64,000 nucleotides of DNA, taken from contig CM054060.1 in the NCBI GenBank assembly GCA_028641055.1, forward strand, positions 244,231,540 through 244,295,539, read 5' to 3'. The translations under genes were made by a program, and so were the position numbers. Shown here in pieces: positions 56,238 to 64,000 of the stretch; the first letter of the stretch is position 1; the number at the start of each line of letters is the position of its first letter. Source of the stretch: Alopecurus myosuroides. Its lineage: Eukaryota > Streptophyta > Magnoliopsida > Poales > Poaceae. The notes below the pieces were generated by a model. That model was not told the DNA's origin. It did not search any database and worked only from the letters and a program-made list of their open reading frames with translations.

Positions 56238-59200
56238 GAAAGCGCGCTCATCCACTTCCTCCGTGAGAATCGGGACGTGTTCGCCTGGACCAATGAAGAT
56301 TTACCAGGAGTCCCGAGGGAGTTGGTTGAGCACTCTTTGCATGTGCGTCCTGACGCCAAGCCCGTGAAGCAGGCCTTGCGCCGTTTCGGGGATGAGAGAA
56401 GGAAGGCCATCGGTGATCAAATCACCAAGCTGCTGATCAGTAACTTCATCATGGAGGTCCTGCACCCGGACTGGTTAGCCAACCCGGTCATGGTCGAGAA
56501 GAAAAAGGAAGATCCCAAGGCTGCCACTGCATGGCGCATGTGCGTCGACTACACCGACTTGAACAAGGCATGCCCCAAGGATCCTTTCCCGCTACCTCGC
56601 ATCGACCAGGTGATCGATTCCACTGCCGGCTGTGAACTGTTGTCTTTCATAGATGCCTACTCTGGTTTCCACCAGATTGCACTCAATCCTGCTGATCAAA
56701 TAAAGACTGCTTTCATTACCCCGTACGGGGCTTATTGCTATCGTGTCATGTGTTTTGGCCTGAGGAATGCGGGTGCAACCTATCAGAGATGCATGCAGAA
56801 ATGCTTGCACGACCAACTCGGCAAGAATGTGCAGGTGTACGTAGATGACATTGTCATCAAAACGAACAAAACACATACTCTGCTTGCCGACTTGGAGGAA
56901 ACCTTTGCTAACCTACGCAGGTACAAAATGAAACTGAATCCGAGTAAGTGCACCTTTGGTGTACCAGCTGGAAAGCTACTCGGTTTCCTGGTTTCTAGTC
57001 GGGGCATTGAAGCCAATCCGTCTAAGATAAAAGCTATTGAAAGCATGTCTTTGCCGAGATCATTGAAGGATGTGCAGAAGTTCACGGGTTGTCTGGCATC
57101 ACTGAGCCGTTTTCTGGGCCGAATGGGCGAGAAGGCTCTGCCTCTGTACCAGCTGATGAAGAAGAGCGACAAGTTTGTCTGGACTCCGCAAGCGGATGTA
57201 GCATTCAATGAGCTGAAAGCAATGTTGGCTAGCGCTCCTGTCTTGGCTAGTCCGCTACCCAAGGAGCCTATGCTGCTATACATTGCCGCGACTAACCGAG
57301 TAGTCAGTGTGGTGATAGTGGTGGAGCGAGAAGAAGAAGGCAAGAGTGTGCAGCGCCCTGTGTACTATTTAAGTGAGGTGTTGTCGAGCTCCAAGCAGAA
57401 CTACCCGCATTACCAGAAAATGACCTATGGTGTGTACCTGGGCGCCAGGAAGCTGAAGCATTATTTCCAGGAGCATCCCATCACTGTCGTGAGCTCAGCT
57501 CCCATCTCGGACATCATGGGTAACAAGGAGGCGAGTGGCAGAGTAGCCAAGTGGGCGATCGAGCTAGCCGCGTACGCTCCCGCGTATACGAGAAGAGAAG
57601 CAATCAAGTCTCAGGTACTGGCGGAATTTCTTGTCGACTGGGCCGAGATGCAGTATGAACCTCCTGCTCCAGTTTCCAACTATTGGAAGATGCACTTTGA
57701 TGGCTCAAAGGTGAAAGAAGGCCTTGGTGCTGGCGTTGTGCTTACATCACCCAAGCGGGATCAGCTCAAGTATGTGTTGCAGATCCATTTCAAGGCATCC
57801 AACAATGTAGCCGAGTACGAGGCAGTTGTGCATGGTTTGCGAGTAGCAAAGGAGGTTGGCGTGCAGCGCATTATCTATTATGGCGACTCAGATCTGGTGG
57901 TGCAGCAAGTCTCGGGTACCTGGGATGCCTTGGATGCCAACATGGCGTCGTATCGCTTCCTGGTGCAGTCAATGACTGGGTTTTTCGAAGGGTGTGAGTT
58001 CCAGCACATTCACCGAGCAGAAAACGAAGCAGCAGATGAGCTGTCCAAGTTGGGATCTTCTAGGCAGTCCGTCCCGGCAGGGATTGCCTTGGAGCATTTG
58101 AGGAAGCCATCCATCAAGCCTTCCCCCAACTCGGAATCCATCTTTGTCCCTTCTCTGCCAAGTGAGGAATCTGACCCAATGGAGATTGACTGGGAGAGTG
58201 CTGCAGGGAACCCGGGGACTGCCGCTCTCTACTCGGGGACTGCCGCTCTCTACTCGGGGACTGCCGCTCCCTACTCGGGGACTGCCGTTCCCTACTCGGG
58301 GACTGCCGCTCCCTACCCGGGGACTGCCGTTCCCTACTCGGGGACTGCCGTTCCCTACCCGGGGACTGCCATTCCCTACCCGGGGACTGCCATTCCCTAC
58401 TCGGGGACTGCCACTCCGTACCCGGAGACTGCCACTCCCTACCCGGGGACTGCCATTCCTTACTCGGGGACTGCCGCCCTCAACCCTGAAGCTGTTGCAT
58501 TCATTGAAGAAGTTCTCGCCAATCGATCTGGGCTGCAGAGAAGCGCTCCTACTCCTCCTGTGCAACCACCAGAGCCTGTCCCAATGGAAATGGACGAACC
58601 AGTGTTTCCCGTGCGGGAGACACCGAGTTGGGCAATGCCCATATTATCCTTTTTAAGGGACGGCACTTTACCTGAAGATGAGGTGACTGCGAGGCAGATT
58701 CAGAGAAGATCCAAGGGCTACGCCTTAGTCCGAGATGTGCTGCACAAGAGAAGTGCCACTGGTGTGCTGCAACGCTGTGTAAGCCCAGAGGAAGGAGAAG
58801 AAATCCTGGTGGAGATACATCAAGGAGAGTGTGGGCATCACGCCTCTTCTCGGGCTTTAGTCAAGAAAGCGTTTCGGCATGGCTTCTACTGGCTCACTGC
58901 ATTGCAGCAAGCTGAGGACATTGTGAGGAAGTGCGCCGGCTGCCAGATGTTCGCAAGTAAGATTCACGTGCCAGCATCCGAGTTGAAAACAATTCCTATC
59001 ACATGGCCGTTTGCTGTTTGGTGCTTGGATATGGTTGGTCCTTTCAAGCCGGCTAAGGGCAATATGACACATATCTTGGTCATGGTGGACAAGTTCACCA
59101 AGTGGATCGAGGTGAAGCCTATTCGGAAGTGCGATGGAGTCACAGCTGTGAAGTTTGTGAAAGATGTGATCATGAGATATGGCTACCCGCACAGTATCAT

Positions 59201-59894
59201 CACCGACAACGGCACCAACTTTGCAGAGGGGGCAATGGTGCGATTTTGCAGAGATAAGCATATCCGACTAGACGTTGCGTCAGTCGCGCACCCTGCCTCC
59301 AATGGGCAAGTTGAAAGAGCAAACGGGATGGTACTGGCAGGCATCAAGCCGAGGCTGATTGAGCCACTGCTGAAAACACCTGGGTGTTGGCTAGAAGAGT
59401 TGCCAGCGGTGTTGTGGAGTCTAAGGACTACCCCTAACCGGTCAACCGGCTACACGCCATTCTTCTTGGTATACGGGGCTGAGGCCGTGTTGCCAATAGA
59501 CTTAGAGCATGACTCCCCCCGAGTAGCCCTCTACACTGAGGTGGAGGCGAGAGAAGCTCGAGAAGACGACGTTGACCTGCTTGAAGAAGCAAGAGAGCTG
59601 ACTCTGTCACGTTCGGCTATCTACCAGCAAAACCTGCGGCGTTATCATAGCCGAAAGGTGAACCCAAGGGTTTTCCGAGAAGGAGACATGGTCCTTAGGC
59701 TTGTGCAGCGCACAGCCGGGATGCACAAGTTGTCTCCTCCATGGGAAGGGCCTTTCATTGTCAGCAAAGCGCTGCACAATGACGCGTACTATCTTGTAGA
59801 TGTGCGCCCATCGCAGGCGAACAGGGCAGATAAAGCTGGAGAGGAAACCAAGCGTCCCTGGAATGTAGCTCTACTTCGTCGTTTTCATTCCTAA
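56238..59894 (+). CDS. Pol polyprotein of the Tat element (RT, RNase H, archaeal-type RNase H, integrase)
   Basis: The frame continues from gag after the amber codon for 1218 codons. Domains by position: RT (56330-56900; KNVQVYVDDIVIKTNK with YVDD at about 56838); first RNase H (57200-57500; ATNRVVSVVIVVEREEE, VYYLSEVL), where the first catalytic Asp appears absent; second, archaeal-type RNase H (57680-58060; MHFDGSKV, NNVAEYEAV, YYGDSDLVV, HRAENEAADELS) with its acidic residues present; a 7-residue repeat linker (58214-58486); integrase HHCC (GECGHHASS to CAGCQMF, 58825-58950); core with LDMVGPF, IITDNGTNF and SNGQVERANG (D, D, E); and a C-terminal domain (GDMVLRLV, WEGPFIV). Stop TAA at 59892-59894. 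No frameshift is seen. Expression depends on readthrough or an internal start. Confidence 0.88.
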   Translation, partial: ESALIHFLRENRDVFAWTNEDLPGVPRELVEHSLHVRPDAKPVKQALRRFGDERRKAIGDQITKLLISNFIMEVLHPDWLANPVMVEKKKEDPKAATAWRMCVDYTDLNKACPKDPFPLPRIDQVIDSTAGCELLSFIDAYSGFHQIALNPADQIKTAFITPYGAYCYRVMCFGLRNAGATYQRCMQKCLHDQLGKNVQVYVDDIVIKTNKTHTLLADLEETFANLRRYKMKLNPSKCTFGVPAGKLLGFLVSSRGIEANPSKIKAIESMSLPRSLKDVQKFTGCLASLSRFLGRMGEKALPLYQLMKKSDKFVWTPQADVAFNELKAMLASAPVLASPLPKEPMLLYIAATNRVVSVVIVVEREEEGKSVQRPVYYLSEVLSSSKQNYPHYQKMTYGVYLGARKLKHYFQEHPITVVSSAPISDIMGNKEASGRVAKWAIELAAYAPAYTRREAIKSQVLAEFLVDWAEMQYEPPAPVSNYWKMHFDGSKVKEGLGAGVVLTSPKRDQLKYVLQIHFKASNNVAEYEAVVHGLRVAKEVGVQRIIYYGDSDLVVQQVSGTWDALDANMASYRFLVQSMTGFFEGCEFQHIHRAENEAADELSKLGSSRQSVPAGIALEHLRKPSIKPSPNSESIFVPSLPSEESDPMEIDWESAAGNPGTAALYSGTAALYSGTAAPYSGTAVPYSGTAAPYPGTAVPYSGTAVPYPGTAIPYPGTAIPYSGTATPYPETATPYPGTAIPYSGTAALNPEAVAFIEEVLANRSGLQRSAPTPPVQPPEPVPMEMDEPVFPVRETPSWAMPILSFLRDGTLPEDEVTARQIQRRSKGYALVRDVLHKRSATGVLQRCVSPEEGEEILVEIHQGECGHHASSRALVKKAFRHGFYWLTALQQAEDIVRKCAGCQMFASKIHVPASELKTIPITWPFAVWCLDMVGPFKPAKGNMTHILVMVDKFTKWIEVKPIRKCDGVTAVKFVKDVIMRYGYPHSIITDNGTNFAEGAMVRFCRDKHIRLDVASVAHPASNGQVERANGMVLAGIKPRLIEPLLKTPGCWLEELPAVLWSLRTTPNRSTGYTPFFLVYGAEAVLPIDLEHDSPRVALYTEVEAREAREDDVDLLEEARELTLSRSAIYQQNLRRYHSRKVNPRVFREGDMVLRLVQRTAGMHKLSPPWEGPFIVSKALHNDAYYLVDVRPSQANRADKAGEETKRPWNVALLRRFHS
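58214..58486 (+). repeat. In-frame minisatellite, 13 x 21 bp, inside pol
   Basis: Thirteen exact-length 21-bp units (ggggactgcc plus 11 variable bases) encode a 7-residue repeat of the form (S/P)GTA(A/V/I/T)PY. It lies between the second RNase H and integrase. The core cggggactgcc also occurs once in the spacer near 59959. Confidence 0.92.
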
Positions 59895-60568
59895 GCAAAG
59901 ATGTGTATGTACCCTTTCATCCGAGTTGAAATTCTACTCTGCAATCTAAAATTGTTCTCGGGGACTGCCCTCGTCCAAAATTGCTCTAAGTGTTTTTACT
60001 CGGCTCGTTCCTTTGTCTATTCGGTTGCTTCACTTCAGAACTCAAAAGTGCATTGAGTACTGTGTTTAAACCTATATGCCAACTCTTCGACTTTGCTGCT
60101 GTCCGAAACCCGGCTTCATGGCAAGCAAGAGAACAAGCAAAAGGTCAATGAGCACACGAAAATCACTAAGGAAGAAAAAGTGCAGGAACCGAGTAGATTA
60201 TCGGTTACTTTTTGTTCCTCGTTTTCGTCTTCTCGGTTAAGTGGTGGGCTGCGTTATCATGATTGTTTTCTAGCGGCTAAGTATTTGCAGCCTTGTTCTT
60301 TGATTCTTGTGACTCGAATACCAAACAAGCGACAAGTCGCAGGTAGAGCAGAGATGAAAAGACAGGGTGAATAAGAAAAGCTACTCGGGGACTCGCATGG
60401 GAACACAGCTCGGCATTGAGCCACTGTCGTTCAAATTGATTAATGTCAACGTAAACTGAGTGGGCATAAAAACTGAGTAGCAAGCGAAAACAAATATTGT
60501 TTGATACATATGCTCCCGGCACCCCGGGGATCTGATAAATGTTCAAGTTAAAAAAGTTGCAGGTGGCC
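59895..60568. other. Spacer between pol and the antisense gene
   Basis: Contains ctcggggactgccctcgtcc near 59957 and scattered actcgg motifs. The frame at 60093-60374 is not a recognised protein. On the minus strand this should hold the 3' UTR of the antisense gene. Confidence 0.5.
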
Positions 60569-63500
60569 TCAGGTTGAGGAGGCAGTGTTCTCGGCGCTGG
60601 CATGGGCAGTTGTTTCCTCGACGACTGTCTTGGTAGCAGTTTCTTCGGCGGTGGTTTTCTCGGCAGCTTCTTCGTTGTTGGTGGCGTCCGTTTCCGTCTG
60701 CACGGCAGCGGACTCCTCCATCTCAACATCATCCTGGGTGGCCGTCTGCTCGGATGTAGCTGTGGCCACCGAGATGGGGCCTGGAGCCGAAGAGGAGCCA
60801 GCGGTGTGGCTAGGAGGTGGCACCGTGTCGTCAAGAGCAGCACCCGAGGAGGTGCCGAAGTTGAGTGGCTCGCTGTCGATGTGGGCATGCTCCTCCTCAT
60901 CGCTACCTGAGACGGCGGCGCTCTTCCCCTTCCCGGCCTTGCTCCTGGGAGATGCGAAGTATTCGTCCATGTCCTCCTCGTCGTCCTCGTCGTCCTCCAC
61001 ATCGGCTTCCTCCTCGTCTTCATAATCAGTGTCCGGCTCGGGGGGGCCGTCGATGTAGACCTCCGTCTCGGCACACTCGGCAACTTCATAAGCGATCTGC
61101 TTGCGCAAGGCCACGCTAGTGGCATCATTCTCCCACTTGGAGTTATTGCGCTTCCCGCGGATGCGCTGCATGTCAAGGTTCTCATACCAAGACGCCATGC
61201 AGAGAAGCATCACATCTGCACCGGCACGGGCTGCAGAGGCTCGCCACTTCTTCAGCTCGGCCTTCGCTTCCTCCAGCTTGTGAGCGAGATCTCGCATCTT
61301 TCTTGGCTGGGGGTCATGAGGCCAGAACAACCTGTGGAGCTCAAAGCCCACGTGCACCAAGTCGGTTCCAACACCGACTAGCTGATCGAAGAAGCTTTTG
61401 AGCACCAGCAGGACGTCCTCGATCTCGGAACTGGTATCTGCCGCCTCGCCCTTCGAAAGGCGAAGTGCTCGGTTTGTGGCCAGAATAGGCGCAGATGTGG
61501 AATCAAGAGCAGGCCAGATATCTGAAATAGCAAATGGCAACTTCAAAAACCAAGAAGAGAGAGACCGAGAAGAAAAGATGCAGGGAAGAAGAAAACTTAC
61601 CGATCAATTGGCGGTGCAGCTGCTGCAGCCTGGATTTCCAGGACTCCTCGTTGCCAATGTGTTTGTCTTGGATTCCGCGAAGAGTGGTCATCTGAGCGAA
61701 GAGATCGGCATTGGTTTTCTTCAGAGTTTCGCACTCAGACTCGAGGGCCTGCTCCTTGGCTCGGAAGGTGGTCTCGGCCTTGGCCTTCTCGGAGATCGCC
61801 CTGTCTCTCTCTGCGCCGATGGTAACGGCATCCTGGAGTGCTTGCTGAAGTCGGAGCTGCAGGGATTCCATCTCGGTGGTGTGGTCCTTCACCAGGGCTA
61901 CGGCCTGGTCAGACAGCTGTTTCTCCACCTCCGCTGGCTTGATGCAATCCTGGTGCGCCTCAGCAAATGATTTATGATCTTCTGCGGAAAGATAGATAAG
62001 GTCAGCAGATATGCAGAGAAGAAACAAATTCGAGACAGCACCGAGTAAACAGCAAACTCACCTTCAAGTTTCTTTATGGTGGCCTCGGCGTTCGCCACGA
62101 AAGCGCGGCACTTCTCGTGCTCGTCGACTAGGGCCTTCAGGTTAGCTGCAGAGAAGGGAAGGTTAGCGCCAAAGAAAGCAGGAGCGGGCGTAAAAATAAA
62201 ACGCAGAAACCGCATAGCTAAAAGGCTTACCCTGCACTTCAGCCAGCTGCTGGCTGCTCTCATTGGCGTTTTTGCTTGCGGCCTCGGCATCTGCCTTCTC
62301 TTTCTCCAGTGCGGCGATGCGTCTCCTGGCGATGGAGTGGTTCCAGAGTAGGATGCGGTACAAGTTGGTCCGCTTGAGAACGCTATCCTGAAAACCGAGA
62401 AGAAAATGAGTTAGGCAAAGCAGAGAAGATTCGGCCCGAGTAGGAGGCTACTCGGAGAGTATCCACCTACTCGACCCAAATCTCGGGGACTGGGAGTGAT
62501 GGTGAGAAAGAAGAAAGGCGAGTAGAAGAGAAGAAAGTTATACTCGGAAAAGGCAAAAAGACTTACTGCGTAGCTCTGTTCGATATCTTCGGCGTTCTTG
62601 CGGTGCAAGAACATCTTGGCTGCGAGGGTGGCGGTGTCGGTGGAGACGGACATGGGCTGGTGTCCCAGGTCGATCTTGTTCCACTCCACGCGGTAGTGGT
62701 CGACGGGGCCAAGGGTCAAGCCGTGCCACTTCTCCTCTCCGAGAACCCCGCTGTCCCACTTGGCGCTGATATAGCCGACAGTATCCAGTACCTGCTCAAG
62801 ACCCTTGGAGGTTATTGGCTTGTCTTGGGGTCCCCGAGAAGCAATATTGACGGGTTTATTCTGGGCTGGATCGAAGGGAGGAGTATTCCTGGCTACTACC
62901 TTCCTCCCCTTCTGAATAGCTACAGCTTTATCTTGGGGAGGGAAGCCGATGCGGTGTTGGTGGCTAACCTCAATCATATATTCCGGGTAGCAGGGCTGGC
63001 CAGCAGCGCGAGCGCCCGCAGAGAGTGCAGCAGGAATCGGGCCGGAGTCGCGGATCACGAGTGCTCCGCCTGCGGATGCGCCTTGCTCCCTGGCCCTTTT
63101 CTTCGTCTGCTCCTTCTCGATCTTCTGCTTCTCGGGATCCTCGGGTTTCTTCCCCTCTGTCTTGGCTTTTGCCTTCTCGGCCTTGGCTTTAGCCTTCTCG
63201 GCGACTGCTTCCTCGGCAGCTCGCCTCTCGGCTTTCTTCTGTTCAGCCCTGGCCTTCTTCTGCTCGGCCTTGGCTCTCTCAGCAGTTTCTTTCTCGGCTT
63301 TGGCCTTCTCGGTGGCTTCCTCCTTGGCCTTGGCCTCCTCGGCAGCCACCTTATCGGCAGCCTTCTTCTCGGAAGGGCCCTTCTCGGAGCAGTAATCCCT
63401 CAGAGCATCAAGGGCCCGTTGCCTGGTTACTCGCCCAGGAGGGCTGGAGGTGTCCTTGCTCTGAGGAGACGAGGAGGAGGTTGGTGGTGTAGGGCCTTGT

Positions 63501-63965
63501 GCGGTCGGTGGCGTAGGGCCCTGCGCAGTTGGAGGCGCCGCTGCAGCTCCTGGCAGAACACCACTCGGTACGCCGCCTGGCAGTGGGTAAACATCTTCTG
63601 CGGTGGCGTCCGCAGCGGCGTTGTCTCCTACTTGCTGCTCGGCAGCAAGATTGTCTCGTGCACCAGCCTCTGTGCTGGTTTGCTCTTGTTCTACTTCAGG
63701 CCGCTCGGGGGCGGCAGTGTCTTGCAAATCCTGGTCTCGGACCTCCTCGGCATTGCTAGCCGGAGGAGAAGGTGGTCTTTCGAGGTGGACGGCAGCGTCA
63801 TGAGCTGCCGCTTCTGATCCTGCTCCCTGAGCGGAAGTGATCGGTGCTTTGGCGGCAGCAGCGTGGGCAGTGTTGTCCTCCTCGTCGTCATCGACGTTGA
63901 TCAGAGGAATCGGAGTTTCCTTGGCTTGACCGGATGCACAAGCGGCGTTCACGTCCAAGGGAGCT
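60569..63965 (-). CDS. Five-exon antisense gene in the Tat element (5' end beyond the window)
   Basis: Minus-strand exons: 63965-62567, 62387-62231, 62145-62062, 61981-61601 and 61521-60569, each bounded by AG and GT, with all four junctions keeping the frame and no stop until TGA at 60569-60571. The first exon listed starts at an acceptor (ctctttccgcag), so the gene begins beyond 64000. The product has a Lys/Glu/Ala-rich helical segment (KAEKETAERAKAEQKKARAE), a conserved-looking part (WDSGVLGEEKWHGLTLGP), coiled-coil segments (ARRRIAALEKEKADAEAA; ESLQLRLQQALQDAV) and an acidic Ser/Thr/Glu-rich tail. It resembles the antisense ORFs (aORF) known from Tat elements of grasses, annotated in plants as 'putative gypsy type transposon' proteins; function unknown. 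The overlapping plus frames (62603-63817, 60585-61025) are shadows. Confidence 0.75.
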
Positions 63966-64000
63966 CTGCGGAAAGAGGAGAAGGGAATCAGGAATTGGCA

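Larger units (their letters stand above)
51883..64000 (+). mobile_element. Tat-lineage Ty3/Gypsy retrotransposon, nearly intact, 3' end beyond the window
   Basis: Order seen: 5' LTR (51883-52804), primer site, gag-protease ORF, amber codon, pol ORF with two RNase H domains and integrase, then a long 3' region with an antisense five-exon gene. Dual RNase H and an antisense ORF between pol and the 3' LTR are known Tat traits. The 3' LTR and right TSD are not in the window, so LTR divergence cannot be judged. The solo LTR at 9384-10263 is from the same or a close family. Confidence 0.92.

Noticed and set aside
62603..63817. 404-codon plus frame opposite the antisense gene
   Set aside because: It is a Leu/Gly-rich mirror of the Lys/Glu/Ala-rich antisense exon, with no family signature.

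Overview
The window is plant nuclear DNA, almost certainly from a grass with a large genome (Pooideae type). The evidence is nested LTR retrotransposons with tRNA-iMet and Tat-type primer sites, a Tat-lineage Gypsy element with two RNase H domains, DUF1618 and GFAT gene pieces, LINE zf-RVT/RNase H relics, MITEs and GT-AG introns. The species cannot be fixed from sequence alone. I see no intact conventional host gene; one low-copy gene is partly recognisable at 43.7-45.3 kb.

Layout. 1-7.6 kb: decayed LINE and RNase H fragments, including a 5'-truncated LINE (3038-4042) with a 12-bp target-site duplication (TSD) and a Mutator-like MITE (3060-3475) inside it; a Helitron-type 3' terminus (5009-5041); a minus-strand pseudogene of 20S proteasome beta-3 (5201-5612); and a common grass dispersed repeat. 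7.65-13.45 kb: a satellite array with a period of about 357 bp, interrupted by an 880-bp solo LTR (9384-10263). 13453-32876: an unusual retroelement with 3.9-kb LTRs and only 477 bp between them, inserted in the satellite. Its right LTR was later hit by a related element in opposite orientation (17864-28978; LTRs 5307 bp, internal 501 bp). The satellite then resumes briefly. 34324-43670: a third relative (LTRs 4.4 kb, internal 500 bp), sitting in the probable 5' leader of the low-copy gene.

The three giant-LTR elements are the most interesting part. They have TG...CA ends, 5-bp TSDs, a tRNA-iMet primer site and a tiny non-coding internal region, so they must rely on another element's proteins. 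Their LTRs share a conserved 3' module of about 1.9 kb but carry different, gene-like 5' modules. One carries a 408-codon ORF that fuses the GFAT N-terminus to a DUF1618 protein, present and open in both LTRs. Another carries an exon-1-like reading frame with a splice donor. Two carry tRNA-like A/B boxes. Instead of a recognisable polypurine tract, all three have the same perfect 8-bp-stem hairpin just before the 3' LTR.

The right end holds two Ty3/Gypsy elements. The first (about 46.2-51.6 kb) is a CRM-like chromovirus, 5'-truncated and full of stops. The second (51883 to beyond the window) is a nearly intact Tat-lineage element: 922-bp 5' LTR, gag-protease ORF, one in-frame amber codon, then a pol ORF with RT, RNase H, a second archaeal-type RNase H, a 13 x 21-bp in-frame minisatellite and integrase. 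On its minus strand lies a five-exon gene, open and in phase across every junction, that runs off the right edge.
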